Shown here one piece after another: positions 1 through 7,511 of a DNA stretch of 27,930 nt (positions within the stretch are counted from its first letter, which is position 1; each line of letters opens with the position of its first letter). The notes beneath the pieces are model-generated. The model had not been told where the DNA came from, did not search any database, and was given only the letters and a program-made list of their open reading frames with translations. Origin of the DNA: Planctomycetia bacterium (GTDB taxonomy: Bacteria > Planctomycetota > UBA1135 > GCA-002686595); contig SXKQ01000110.1 of the NCBI GenBank assembly GCA_005778045.1, positions 1 through 27,930 of the forward strand. Direction: 5' to 3'. The translations under genes and the position numbers were made by a program.

Positions 1-705
1 GCCGCCATCGGCGAGCTCGAAGCGGCCCTTCTTCTCGCGGCGCGCGTCGGTGAACGCGCCCCGCTCGTGACCGAAGAGCTCGGCCTCGAGCAGCGTCTCG
101 GGAAGCGCCGCGCAGGAGATCGCCACCAAGGGGCGGCTCGCACGCGGCGAGAGCTTGTGCAGCGTCTGCGCCACGCGCTCCTTGCCCGTGCCGCTCTCGC
201 CCTCGATCAGAACGGTCGCGTCGTTGCGCGCCACGGTGCGGATGCGCTCGAACACCGCGCGCATCGGCGCGGACATGCCGACGAAGTCCTCCATCGGCGT
301 CGCGGCGGAGAGCTGCGCGCGCAGCTCCGCGTTCTCGTCCTCGAGATCGCGCACGCGCGAGAACGTCCCGACCATCTGCACGATCGACTCGTTGCGGAAG
401 GGCTTCTGCACGTAGTTGACCGCGCCGATGCGCATGGCCTCGACGGCTTGGTCGATCGTGCCGTAGCCCGTCATCAGCACCACCGGGCGCCGGGCGTCGA
501 GCTCCACCGAGCGGCGCAGCACGGCCATGCCGCCCTCGCCGGGCATGCGGATGTCGGTCAGCACCACATCGGGGCGCGCACTGTCGAGCAGCGCGAGCGC
601 GCTCGCCGTGTCGGGCGCGTGCAGCACCTCGTGTCCCGCATCCTCGAGCGCATCGCGCAGCGTGATGTGGATGGTGACTTCGTCCTCGGCCAGCAGGATC
701 CGCAT
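1..705 (-). CDS. NtrC-family sigma-54-dependent response regulator, C-terminus beyond window
   Basis: The reading frame is open from an ATG at 705 to the left edge, giving 235 residues. It contains a complete receiver domain: acidic pair E7/D8, phosphoacceptor D51 within TDIRMPG, switch Thr in LMTGYGT (about 79) and conserved K101 in QKPF. A coiled linker (about 116-135) follows, then the start of a sigma-54 AAA+ domain with Walker A GESGTGK at 169-175. The sigma-54 contact loop reads GAFTDA (216-221) rather than the consensus GAFTGA. The rest of the ATPase and the expected Fis-type HTH lie outside. The protein should be phosphorylated by an unseen kinase and open sigma-54 promoters; rpoN is about 3 kb away. 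It is the last visible gene of a minus-strand operon, 15 bp after the GGDEF gene, with AGGT shortly before the ATG. Family assignment is very secure; the target genes are unknown. Confidence 0.95.
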   Translation of the reverse strand, partial: MRILLAEDEVTIHITLRDALEDAGHEVLHAPDTASALALLDSARPDVVLTDIRMPGEGGMAVLRRSVELDARRPVVLMTGYGTIDQAVEAMRIGAVNYVQKPFRNESIVQMVGTFSRVRDLEDENAELRAQLSAATPMEDFVGMSAPMRAVFERIRTVARNDATVLIEGESGTGKERVAQTLHKLSPRASRPLVAISCAALPETLLEAELFGHERGAFTDARREKKGRFELADGG

Positions 706-720
706 GGCGCTACCTAGCGC

Positions 721-1248
721 CTAGGCGAGGCCCGGGTTACGCGTGAGGAAGCGATCGCCCCCGGCGGCGGCGGCCTCCTCGAGGGCGGTTTCCGCGCCGG
801 CGACGAGCTGGTCGAAGAACAGCGTCTGGCCGTCGGACATGGTCGCGCCGCCGACGGAGACCGAGATCGGGATGCGCTTACCGTCGCTCTCGAACTGCAC
901 CGTGCGCACGCCGGCGAGCACGCGCTCGGCGAGCACCTTCAGCCCAGCGGCCGGCGTGTGCGGCACCACGGCCATCAGCCGATCGTCGGCGAGGCGCCCG
1001 AGGAAGTCGCAACTGCGCGCGAGCCCCTGCAGCAGGCGCCCCACCTCGTCGAGCACCGCTTCCTTCGATTCGTAGCCGTACAGGTCGCGCAGGTAGCCGA
1101 GGCGGTCGATCGAGATCACGAGCACCGACAGCGGGTAGCGGTAGCGCTGCGCGCGGCCGAACTCGATGCGCATCAGGTGCTGGATTTGCGAGAGCGAGAA
1201 CAGGCCCGGATCGCCGTCGGAAAACTGGGCGCTCTGGATGTCGGTCAT
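721..1248 (-). CDS. Degenerate GGDEF-domain protein
   Basis: 175 residues forming essentially one GGDEF fold (about 25-170) with no receiver, PAS or membrane segment. The fold is recognisable from the N-terminal helix running into SVLVISIDRLGYL, which matches the usual LDIDxFK strand and keeps D48. The RLADDRLMAVVP segment (85-96) matches RxGGDEFxxxxP, and SVSVGGA (129-135) matches the usual ISIGVA strand. The signature loop is ADDRL (87-91) instead of GG[D/E]EF, so c-di-GMP synthesis is not expected. More likely roles are a nucleotide-binding or protein-binding adaptor. It lies between an FHA-like membrane protein (28 bp upstream) and a sigma-54 response regulator (15 bp downstream) on the same strand, which suggests shared transcription. 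The ATG at 1248 is chosen because the fold begins shortly after it; AAGGA lies upstream at a long spacing. Fold confidence is good; function is inferred. Confidence 0.85.
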   Translation of the reverse strand: MTDIQSAQFSDGDPGLFSLSQIQHLMRIEFGRAQRYRYPLSVLVISIDRLGYLRDLYGYESKEAVLDEVGRLLQGLARSCDFLGRLADDRLMAVVPHTPAAGLKVLAERVLAGVRTVQFESDGKRIPISVSVGGATMSDGQTLFFDQLVAGAETALEEAAAAGGDRFLTRNPGLA

Positions 1249-1276
1249 GGGAAGCGAAGGTCCTTGGCTGGGGGAG

Positions 1277-2059
1277 CTACTCGCCGCGCAGCAGGGCGGC
1301 GAGGCGATCGAGGTAGGCGTCGACGCTCCATTGCCAACGCACGCGCACGATGAACAGTGCGACGCCGAAGAGCGCCATGAAGACGACGAGCACGAGCAGC
1401 TGGGTCAGCGCCATCGCGAACCAGTTGCTCGCGGCGCTGCGCACGCGGCGGGCTTGGCCGCGCAGGCCGCGCTGCAAGGGGCTCATGATCAGGTCGCGTT
1501 GCAGGCGCGTGGCGCGCTCGAGGAGCCGCGGGTCGCCCGCGGGCACGTTCGAGCTCGCGAGCAGGTCCCGTGCGCAGGAATCTGGCTCGAACTCGCTGCG
1601 CAGGATGGCTTCCTGCCAGCGACGCGCGGCCTGCGGCCCGGCCAGCCCGAGCTCGACGAGCAGGCCGGCTCGCAGGCGACTCCAGGCGGGCGTCTCGCTC
1701 GCGGCCGCCGGCGCGACGGGAGCGGGCTCGGGCGGCAGCTCGATTTCCTCGAACTGCGCGTAAGCGAGCCCGCTGAACACGAGCCGCGCCCCGCGCCACT
1801 CGATCACGTCGCCGGAGCGCAGCGCGTGCTCCTCCACCGCGCGCCCGTTGACGAGCGGCGACTCGCCGGCCCCGACGAAGAGGAGCTTCGGCGGGCGGTC
1901 CCAGATGTGCAGCTGGTCGCCGTCCGTCCCGTCGAGGGCCACGTCGCCCCGCCGTCCGCCGATCGTCGTGAGGCCCTCGCGCAGCGAGTGGCGGTGGCGC
2001 GTCCCGTGCGCGTCGGTGAGCTCGATCGAGGCCTGCGGCATGCGATAGGGATAGCGCAT
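1277..2059 (-). CDS. FHA-like domain protein with C-terminal membrane anchor
   Basis: 260 residues from an ATG at 2059; an in-frame ATG at 2041 would remove six residues. Residues about 8-96 look like an FHA domain: TTIGGRRGDVAL (31-42) matches the GR-containing strand, and LVNGRAVEEHALRSGDVIEW (69-88) matches the NG...L..GD.I ending. The central SxxH phosphothreonine-binding motif is not seen; that region reads GDQLHIW (47-53). A Pro/Ala linker (about 109-124) and a charged helical stretch (125-210) follow. A strongly hydrophobic segment at about 214-240 and a short cationic tail end the protein, so it is probably membrane anchored with the FHA domain in the cytoplasm. It is the first gene of the FHA-GGDEF-response regulator operon and diverges from the secreted-protein gene at 2138. 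FHA identity is moderately sure; phosphopeptide binding is doubtful. Confidence 0.75.
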   Translation of the reverse strand: MRYPYRMPQASIELTDAHGTRHRHSLREGLTTIGGRRGDVALDGTDGDQLHIWDRPPKLLFVGAGESPLVNGRAVEEHALRSGDVIEWRGARLVFSGLAYAQFEEIELPPEPAPVAPAAASETPAWSRLRAGLLVELGLAGPQAARRWQEAILRSEFEPDSCARDLLASSNVPAGDPRLLERATRLQRDLIMSPLQRGLRGQARRVRSAASNWFAMALTQLLVLVVFMALFGVALFIVRVRWQWSVDAYLDRLAALLRGE

Positions 2060-2102
2060 CGGCGTGCCGGTTGCACGCAAGGGGCTTGTAGTGCCACCTA
2101 TG

Positions 2103-2126
2103 CGGCGGGACGATCCTTCCCCGCCG
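2103..2126 (+). promoter_or_regulatory. Hairpin abutting the ribosome binding site of the 2138 gene
   Basis: CGGCGGG (2103-2109) and CCCGCCG (2120-2126) are perfect inverted arms around a 10-nt loop. The GGAGG ribosome binding site of the next gene (2126-2130) begins at the last base of the stem. Its position could hinder ribosome access. In DNA this rich in G and C a 7-bp stem can also arise by chance. Confidence 0.35.
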
Positions 2127-2137
2127 GAGGTCGCCAC

Positions 2138-3754
2138 ATGCCCTGTCCCGTCCTCGCTCTCGCATTGTCCCTGCTCGGCTCGAGCGCCGCTCCTCAGGAG
2201 GGCTGGACCGCCCTGCGGCAACCTGCGGTCTGCCTGTCGGGTGCAGCGCCGGCGCGTCCCCTCGAGCGACTGCTGCGCGGTTACCACATTTTGCTCGAAG
2301 ACGTTCCGCAGGAGCGCCTGCCGCGCCCCGCGCCCGCGTCGCTCGACGCCGCAGCTGTGAGTGCGCTGCTCGCGGACGAGTCCGCGCGCGAAGAGGGCGA
2401 GCTGCGGCTGTTTGGCGAGGCTCCTCCGCTCGTCGTGCGCGGCGCGAAGGCGGATCTCGAGCGCGCCCGCGCATCCCTCGCGGACCTCGATGCACTCGGG
2501 AACGCGCTGGAGATCGAGCTTGCGGCCTGGTGGCTGCCGCAGGCCGAGCCCCTGCCCGCTTGGCCCGAGGACGCCGCCGCCCGCGCCCGCATCGGCTCGG
2601 CGTTCCCGCTGGGCAAGGCCGCCGTGCGCTCGGGTGCGAGCGTCGACCTCGGGGTGCGACGCCTGCGGCGCTTCGTCGCGTCGTTCGAGGCCGAGGTGGC
2701 CTCCGACTCGAATGTCGCCGAGCCCCGCATGGGCCGCGTGGCGAGCGGCCGCACCCTGCACGTGCGCGCATGCCGCGTCGAGGGCGGGCGCGCGGTGGCG
2801 GTCGAAGGGCTGCTCGACCTCGCGCTCGAGCTGCCGTTCACGGAGTTCGACCCGGACTGCTCGGACCTCGGCGTGCTCCACGAGCCCCATGTCGCAGCGC
2901 TGCAGCTTGCGTTTGCCGGCAAGGTGCGCAGCGGCGGCTGGCTCGCGCTCTCGATTGCGGGGCACGGCCAGCACGACGGGGTGCTGCTCCTACAGGTCAG
3001 TTCCCGCCCGGATCCGGCCGCGCCGGTCCGCTGGCGCGGCTTCGACGTGGCCTCGCTCGCCGCGCCGCTCTTCGATTGGCCCGCGCCGGAGCCGGAGAAC
3101 GACGGACAGTTCGAGGAAGCGCCCGAGGCCGTGCAGCTGCGCGCACCGCTGCTCTCCGCGCAACTCTCCAGCGCCGCCGCGTCCCTGCTCGGCTCCGCTC
3201 GACGCGGCAAGCTCGGCTCGTTCAGCTCCAGTGCCGCCGCGGGACTTGTGTGGGGCGATGGGCTCGTGTTCGTGCCCGTGGCGGAGTCCGAGGCGCTCGC
3301 CTGCGTCGATGCACTCGTGCGCGCCGCGGAGTCGGAGCGCACGCGCTCCTACGAACTTGCGCTCAGCCATGGGGCGCTCGCCGTGCGCATGCCCGCCTGC
3401 GAGGGCAGCTTCGCGCGCGTGCTCGTGGTCGAGGAGCGCACCGCGCTCGTCGACTACGACGTCGAGATCGCCGAGGAGGCGTGGATCCCGCTGCCGCGTG
3501 TCGAGCGCGTGCTCTCCGGGCTCGTCGTCGAGGGAGCGCTGCAGGGCGGCGCCCTCGTGGCGCGCGGCTGGCGTGCGGAAGGCCGCCCGTACGAGCGCCT
3601 CGACAAGGTGCGCGCGAACCTAGGAGCGCTCCAATTGCTCGACCGGGATCGACTCGTGCTCGCGGGGCGCGTGCCGGCCGGAGACCCGCGCGAACTCGTT
3701 TCGGCCGACGGTGCCCGTCCGGCTGTGACCGTGACACTCGGTTCCGCGCGCTGA
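2138..3754 (+). CDS. Secreted protein of unknown function
   Basis: 538 residues. The ATG at 2138 is well supported: GGAGG (2126-2130) lies 7 nt before it, and the protein begins with a typical Sec signal peptide (hydrophobic residues about 4-17, likely cleavage near SSA-AP at 15-18). The open frame runs far upstream, but that part is antisense to the FHA gene. I do not recognise the family. The segment PLVVRGAKADLERARASL (about 97-114) followed by an LEIELAAWWLP strand recalls the repeated N-domain to beta-strand transition of secretin-type proteins. That resemblance is weak and the protein lacks an obvious secretin core. No membrane segment follows the signal, so a periplasmic or exported location is likely. 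It lies 73 bp upstream of rpoN on the same strand and diverges from the FHA operon. Codon use matches its neighbours. Confidence 0.8.
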   Translation: MPCPVLALALSLLGSSAAPQEGWTALRQPAVCLSGAAPARPLERLLRGYHILLEDVPQERLPRPAPASLDAAAVSALLADESAREEGELRLFGEAPPLVVRGAKADLERARASLADLDALGNALEIELAAWWLPQAEPLPAWPEDAAARARIGSAFPLGKAAVRSGASVDLGVRRLRRFVASFEAEVASDSNVAEPRMGRVASGRTLHVRACRVEGGRAVAVEGLLDLALELPFTEFDPDCSDLGVLHEPHVAALQLAFAGKVRSGGWLALSIAGHGQHDGVLLLQVSSRPDPAAPVRWRGFDVASLAAPLFDWPAPEPENDGQFEEAPEAVQLRAPLLSAQLSSAAASLLGSARRGKLGSFSSSAAAGLVWGDGLVFVPVAESEALACVDALVRAAESERTRSYELALSHGALAVRMPACEGSFARVLVVEERTALVDYDVEIAEEAWIPLPRVERVLSGLVVEGALQGGALVARGWRAEGRPYERLDKVRANLGALQLLDRDRLVLAGRVPAGDPRELVSADGARPAVTVTLGSAR

Positions 3755-3790
3755 CGGACACCACGCGTCCGCTGGGCCACCTGCACCGTC

Positions 3791-3796
3791 TATACT
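3791..3796 (+). promoter_or_regulatory. Possible -10 element upstream of rpoN
   Basis: TATACT (3791-3796) is a strong match to the bacterial -10 hexamer and stands out in GC-rich sequence, 31 bp before the TTG start of rpoN. No good TTGACA-like -35 element is seen at the expected distance, so this is only a candidate. Confidence 0.35.
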
Positions 3797-3827
3797 TCAT
3801 GTCCGTCCCGTACAGGACCCAATCGCC

Positions 3828-5237
3828 TTGAGACTCGGACTCCACCAGTCGGCGCGCATGGAGCAGCGGCTCCTGCAGTCGCCCCAGATGATTCAGGCGA
3901 TGCAGATCCTGCAGCTGCCCTCGCTGGATCTCGCCGACCGCATCGAGCAGGAGCTCAACGAGAATCCGCTGCTCGAGAAGGCGGAGGTTGGCTACGGCGA
4001 GGAGGGCGCGGAATCGGGCGAAGTCGAGCGCACGATCGCGGACTCGCGCATCGACGAACTCGAGCGCATCGACCGCGAGAGCTGGAGCCGCGGGCCCGTC
4101 GGCAGCTCCGAGGAGTCCGACCGCAAGCAGGAGGCGCTGCAGAACGCGCCGGACTCGGCCCTCACGCTCGCCGAGGCCATCTCCGCCGAGCTCGCCTTCT
4201 CCGATCTCGACGAGGCGACGCGCGAGGTGGCCGAGTACGTCGTCAACTCGCTCGACAGCCGCGGCTACCTCTCCGCGACCCCCGAGGAAATCGTGCGCGA
4301 CTGCGGAGTGCCGGCCGCGAGCGTGGAGAGCGTGCAGCGCGCGCTCGCCGAGCTGCGCCACCTGATCCACCCCGCGATCGCGGCGCGCGACCTGCGCGAG
4401 TGCCTGTTGCTGCAGCTCGAGTCGCACCACTTCGACGACCCGCTCCTGCGCTCGATCGTCGAGCAGCACTTGGACGACGTCACTACCAACCGCCTGCCGC
4501 GCATCGCGAAGGCGACCGGGCGCACGCTCGACGAGGTCGTGCAGGCGCTCGAGATCCTGCGCTCGTTCCAGCCCAACCCGGGGGCTAGCTACGGTGGCGA
4601 AGCTGCTGTCGCGATCCTGCCCGATGTGATCGTCGAGGCCGTCGAAGGCGTCTTCGAGGTCCGGCTGGTCCGCGAACGCGTCCCGACGCTGGTGCTCTCC
4701 CCGCAGTACAAGGACTACCTGAAGCTCGCCAAGAAGGGCGAGGGCGAGCGCGACTGGGTGCGCAAGCGCCTCGAAAGCGCGCGCTGGTTCATCGACGCCG
4801 TCGAGCAGCGCCAGAGCACGCTCCTGCGCATCTCCCAGCGCATCTTCGAGCACCAGCGCGAGTTTCTCGACAAGGGCGTGCGCGGCCTGCGCCCCCTGCG
4901 CATGCAGCAGGTCGCCGACGAGATCGGCGTGCACATCTCGACCGTCAGTCGCGCGGTCTCGGGAAAGTTCGCCCAGACGCCCCGCGGGACTCTGGCGCTC
5001 AAGTACTTCTTCACCGGCGGCACCGAGACCGAGGACGGCGAGGTCGAAGCGCAGGCCTCGATCCAGCAGCGCATCAAGGAACTCGTCGACAAGGAAGATC
5101 GCCACAATCCCCTCTCCGACGACCAGATCGCGGCACTGCTCTCAGAGCAGCACAAGATCCAGATCGCCCGCCGCACGGTGACCAAGTACCGCAAGGCGCT
5201 CTCGATCCCGTCATCGACCCAGCGCAGGGCCTTCTAG
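3828..5237 (+). CDS. rpoN: RNA polymerase sigma-54 factor
   Basis: 469 residues, normal for RpoN. Region I, which binds the activator and start-melting DNA, is at residues 3-50, Gln- and Leu-rich and ending QELNENPLLE. An acidic region II (about 55-110) and the core-binding domain (about 115-300) follow. The HTH around LRMQQVADEIGVHISTVSRA (357-376) binds the -12 element. The RpoN box ARRTVTKYRK (447-456) binds the -24 element. Translation apparently starts at TTG 3828; the next in-frame ATG (3858) would remove ten residues of the conserved start of region I. Promoter opening by this factor needs AAA+ activators, and two are encoded in the same window (1-705 and 12915-14339). Here rpoN is followed by efp rather than hpf or PTS genes as in many Proteobacteria. 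Identification is very secure. Confidence 0.97.
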   Translation: MRLGLHQSARMEQRLLQSPQMIQAMQILQLPSLDLADRIEQELNENPLLEKAEVGYGEEGAESGEVERTIADSRIDELERIDRESWSRGPVGSSEESDRKQEALQNAPDSALTLAEAISAELAFSDLDEATREVAEYVVNSLDSRGYLSATPEEIVRDCGVPAASVESVQRALAELRHLIHPAIAARDLRECLLLQLESHHFDDPLLRSIVEQHLDDVTTNRLPRIAKATGRTLDEVVQALEILRSFQPNPGASYGGEAAVAILPDVIVEAVEGVFEVRLVRERVPTLVLSPQYKDYLKLAKKGEGERDWVRKRLESARWFIDAVEQRQSTLLRISQRIFEHQREFLDKGVRGLRPLRMQQVADEIGVHISTVSRAVSGKFAQTPRGTLALKYFFTGGTETEDGEVEAQASIQQRIKELVDKEDRHNPLSDDQIAALLSEQHKIQIARRTVTKYRKALSIPSSTQRRAF

Positions 5238-5295
5238 TTCGAGGTCCTCCGGGGCGCCGACCCTGCCGGGCAAGGGTGCGACTCGTCGGGGTGGC

Positions 5296-5304
5296 TGCTA
5301 TCCT
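5296..5304 (+). promoter_or_regulatory. Possible extended -10 promoter for efp
   Basis: TGCTATCCT (5296-5304) fits the extended -10 pattern TGnTATnnT, about 65 bp before the efp ATG. A weak -35 candidate GTGCGA lies 17 bp upstream (5276-5281). It would give efp its own transcript separate from rpoN. Unproven. Confidence 0.35.
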
Positions 5305-5311
5305 CCTTGCC

Positions 5312-5328
5312 CGCGATCGCCGATCGCG
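5312..5328. repeat. 17-bp palindrome in the efp leader
   Basis: CGCGATCG (5312-5319) and CGATCGCG (5321-5328) are perfect inverted arms about a single central C. It lies just downstream of the possible efp -10 element and about 40 bp before the ATG. That position suits an operator or a structured 5' leader. Confidence 0.6.
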
Positions 5329-5330
5329 AT

Positions 5331-5351
5331 CTTCCTCCGAACTTCCTCCGA
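5331..5351. repeat. Tandem direct repeat in the efp leader
   Basis: CTTCCTCCGA occurs twice (5331-5340 and 5342-5351), start to start 11 bp, about one helical turn. It follows the 17-bp palindrome directly and ends 17 bp before the efp ATG. The pyrimidine-rich unit is not a ribosome binding site; CCTCC is in fact complementary to one. Confidence 0.6.
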
Positions 5352-5368
5352 TTCACGGCACGAACATC

Positions 5369-5938
5369 ATGGGCGTCAAGGCCACGGAACTGCGCAAGGG
5401 CACGGTCATCGAGCAGGACAACGATCTCTGGCTCATCACCGAGTACATGCACCACACGCCGGGCAATCTGCGCGCCATCATCCACGTGAAGATGAAGAGC
5501 CTGCGCACCGGCGGCATGCGTGACATGCGCCTCGGTTCGGGCGACGTGATCGAGGTTGCGTTCCTCGACAAGCGGAACTGCGAGTACCTCTACAAGGAGA
5601 ACGCGGGCGGCTATGTGTTCATGGACAACGAGTCCTACGAGCAGTTCACGCTGCCGGAAGAACTGATCGGCGAGAAGATGCCCTACGTGAAGGAGAACAC
5701 GACCTGTGTCGTGACCTTCCACGGATCAGCCGCTATCGGGGTCGAGCTCCCCGCGGCCGTCGTGCTGACCGTGATCGAGGCCGACCCGGCCGTGCGCGGC
5801 AACACGGCGACGAACGTGAAGAAGGACGCGGTGGTCGAGACCGGCCTCAAGATCCGCGTGCCGATCTTCATCAGCAAGGGCGAGAAGGTGAAGATCCGCA
5901 CCGAGGACGGCGAGTTCCTCGGCCGAGTGAACGACTGA
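5369..5938 (+). CDS. efp: Translation elongation factor P
   Basis: 189 residues, the usual EF-P length, with all three domains: KOW-like N-domain (1-62), OB domain (about 65-128) and C-terminal OB domain (about 129-189). The latter contains the family pattern DPAVRGNTAT and ends KIRTEDGEFLGRVND. EF-P binds between the ribosomal P and E sites and relieves stalling at polyproline. The tip loop that carries the modified Lys or Arg in other bacteria reads PGNLRA (31-36): Asn33 occupies the position of E. coli Lys34, and an Arg follows two residues later. This argues against EpmA-type lysylation and against standard Arg rhamnosylation at that site. The ATG at 5369 is chosen by alignment with the family; the open frame extends further upstream without similarity. 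No clear ribosome binding site is visible. No epmA, epmB or earP is nearby. Confidence 0.97.
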   Translation: MGVKATELRKGTVIEQDNDLWLITEYMHHTPGNLRAIIHVKMKSLRTGGMRDMRLGSGDVIEVAFLDKRNCEYLYKENAGGYVFMDNESYEQFTLPEELIGEKMPYVKENTTCVVTFHGSAAIGVELPAAVVLTVIEADPAVRGNTATNVKKDAVVETGLKIRVPIFISKGEKVKIRTEDGEFLGRVND

Positions 5939-5965
5939 GCGTCGCGCTGGTTCGACTTGTGGCAT

Positions 5966-5992
5966 GGCGGGCCCGCCTCAATCGGGCCCGTC
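5966..5992 (+). terminator. Terminator-like hairpin after efp
   Basis: GGCGGGCCCG (5966-5975) pairs with CGGGCCCGTC (5983-5992) around a 7-nt loop; all ten positions pair, one of them as G-U. Only a three-T run follows shortly after (5995-5997), so it is a weak intrinsic terminator or a transcript-end stabiliser. It lies 28 bp after the efp stop, between convergent genes, where a terminator is expected. Confidence 0.55.
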
Positions 5993-6035
5993 GCCTTTCG
6001 CGGCGCTCTCGCGGGCGCGCCTGCACCCACGAGCC

Positions 6036-7442
6036 TCACGGTCGCAGGTAGACCTCGACGTCGAGCTCGCGCGGCGTCCATACCACCGGGAAGGTGCGTA
6101 CGCGCTCGCACTGGTCGCGGAGGAAGCGCTCGAAGCGCGTGCGCTCCTCGCTGGTCCAGTCCTTCAGGTCCTCGCGATTCAGCACGATCCAGATGCGGCG
6201 CTCGCGCCGCGACCAGACGTCGACCAGGTGGTCCTCGTAGTCGGTGAGGCGCGCAAGGCTGCTCGCCTCGCGCAGCCGGGTGCTCCCCGGGGAGAGGTAG
6301 TACTCGCCCACCGGTGCCGCCATGCCGTACACGAGATCATCAGGCCCGCGGGAGCGGGCGACGAGCGCGTAGGCCTCCTTCCACCGCGGCCGGTCGCCGT
6401 GGCGCACGGTCATGTAGAGCGCGACGTCGACCGTTCCCCACAGCAACATCCCGGCACAGACGGCGAGCGCCACCTTGCCCCGCGGGCGGTCGAGGGGTGC
6501 GATGCCGCTCGCCGCGGCGGCCGCCCAAGGCAGCAGCACGAATACGTACTGCGCCGCGACGCGAGCGAGCAGCGCGGCCGTGAGCGCCAGACCGAAGGAG
6601 AGCGCGAGCACCAGCGAGACCAGCACGCCCGCCGGGCGCCGCTCGCGCAGGGCCTCGATGGAAACCCAGACGGCCGCGAGGCACAGGGGCGGGCCGATAT
6701 AGAAGCCCGAGGTCTGGGCGAGGTGCAGCACGCTCGAGCCCGACTTCTTGCTGGCGTACTCGCTCCACACGTCGGCCCCCCAGGTCACGCCGAGCGCCAG
6801 ACCCGCCATCGCCAGCGCGACCATCCAGCGCGTCGAGGGGCTCCATGGCAGCCGCGCACCGAGCGCGCCCGCGAGCCAGGGCGCGACCAGCAGGGCTGGG
6901 ACGAGCAGGCCCGCGGACGGGTGCGCGAAGGCCGCTGAGAGCGCCAGAGCCACGCCGAGCAGGTAGCGCGAGCCGCTGCCACCGAGAATGCCGCGCAGGG
7001 CCACGCCCGCGCCGAGCACCGAGAGCATCTGGGCCAGCGTGTAGTGGCGCGCCGACTGGCTCCAGAACAGGTGATAGGACGAGAGCGCGACTAGCGCGGC
7101 CGCCAGCCACGCCCGCGGTGCTCCAAGCAGCGGGCGGAAGGCCCAGGCGGTGCCAAGAATCGACAGCGCGCCGAACAGGCAGGCGGGCGCCCGCAGGCTG
7201 GCCTCGCCGTGGGGTGGCGCGAGCAGGTCGAGCCACAGGGAGGTCAGGAACAGGTTGAGCGGGAAGTCCGTCAGGCGGGTCCACGAAAGGGACTGGGAGT
7301 CGTGCAGCGTGAACGCCTCGTCGATCCACAGCCCCCAGCGTCCGAGGCCCACGAGCCGCAGCAGGCATAGGCCGAGGACGAGCCACGGCAGTGCGCGGAC
7401 CATTGCCGCCACCCAGCGCGGGCTCTCACCCGATCTAGCCAT
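6036..7442 (-). CDS. ArnT/PMT-like polytopic glycosyltransferase (GT-C fold)
   Basis: 468 residues with about ten hydrophobic membrane segments between residues 14 and 365 and a soluble C-terminal tail. The first periplasmic loop carries GRWGLWIDEAFTLHDS (34-49), whose Asp41-Glu42 pair matches the catalytic D-E motif of GT39/GT83 enzymes (PMT, ArnT). These use polyprenyl-phosphate sugars at the outer face of the inner membrane. A sugar transfer onto lipid, protein or polysaccharide is therefore likely; donor and acceptor cannot be told from the sequence. The ATG at 7442 is supported by AAGGA about 5 nt upstream and GGAGG just before it. It diverges from the PEGA lipoprotein gene. The usual length of ArnT-type enzymes is 500-550 residues, so this is a compact member. 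Confidence 0.82.
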   Translation of the reverse strand: MARSGESPRWVAAMVRALPWLVLGLCLLRLVGLGRWGLWIDEAFTLHDSQSLSWTRLTDFPLNLFLTSLWLDLLAPPHGEASLRAPACLFGALSILGTAWAFRPLLGAPRAWLAAALVALSSYHLFWSQSARHYTLAQMLSVLGAGVALRGILGGSGSRYLLGVALALSAAFAHPSAGLLVPALLVAPWLAGALGARLPWSPSTRWMVALAMAGLALGVTWGADVWSEYASKKSGSSVLHLAQTSGFYIGPPLCLAAVWVSIEALRERRPAGVLVSLVLALSFGLALTAALLARVAAQYVFVLLPWAAAAASGIAPLDRPRGKVALAVCAGMLLWGTVDVALYMTVRHGDRPRWKEAYALVARSRGPDDLVYGMAAPVGEYYLSPGSTRLREASSLARLTDYEDHLVDVWSRRERRIWIVLNREDLKDWTSEERTRFERFLRDQCERVRTFPVVWTPRELDVEVYLRP

Positions 7443-7511
7443 GCGCGTCCTTCCCTCCAAGCTAGACGAGCCTTTCAAAGTACGCCGCGGTTGGCAACAC
7501 TCCGGGCACCG

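Noticed and set aside
2077..2096. TGGCAC and TTGC on the minus strand upstream of the FHA gene, resembling a sigma-54 promoter.
   Set aside because: The spacer is 10 bases where 5 is required, so the -24 and -12 elements are on the wrong helical phase.
1166..2137. The open frame of the secreted protein extends 324 codons further upstream.
   Set aside because: That part is antisense to the FHA and GGDEF genes, has no recognisable protein features, and the true start at 2138 has a strong ribosome binding site and signal peptide.
3363..5105. Minus-strand open frame of 580 codons over rpoN.
   Set aside because: It mirrors rpoN and is Arg/Ala/Leu/Asp-rich low complexity, as expected for an antisense frame in GC-rich coding DNA.
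5260..5277. ACCCT/AGGGT inverted repeat just after rpoN as a terminator.
   Set aside because: Only about five pairs before a bulge, and no T-run follows.
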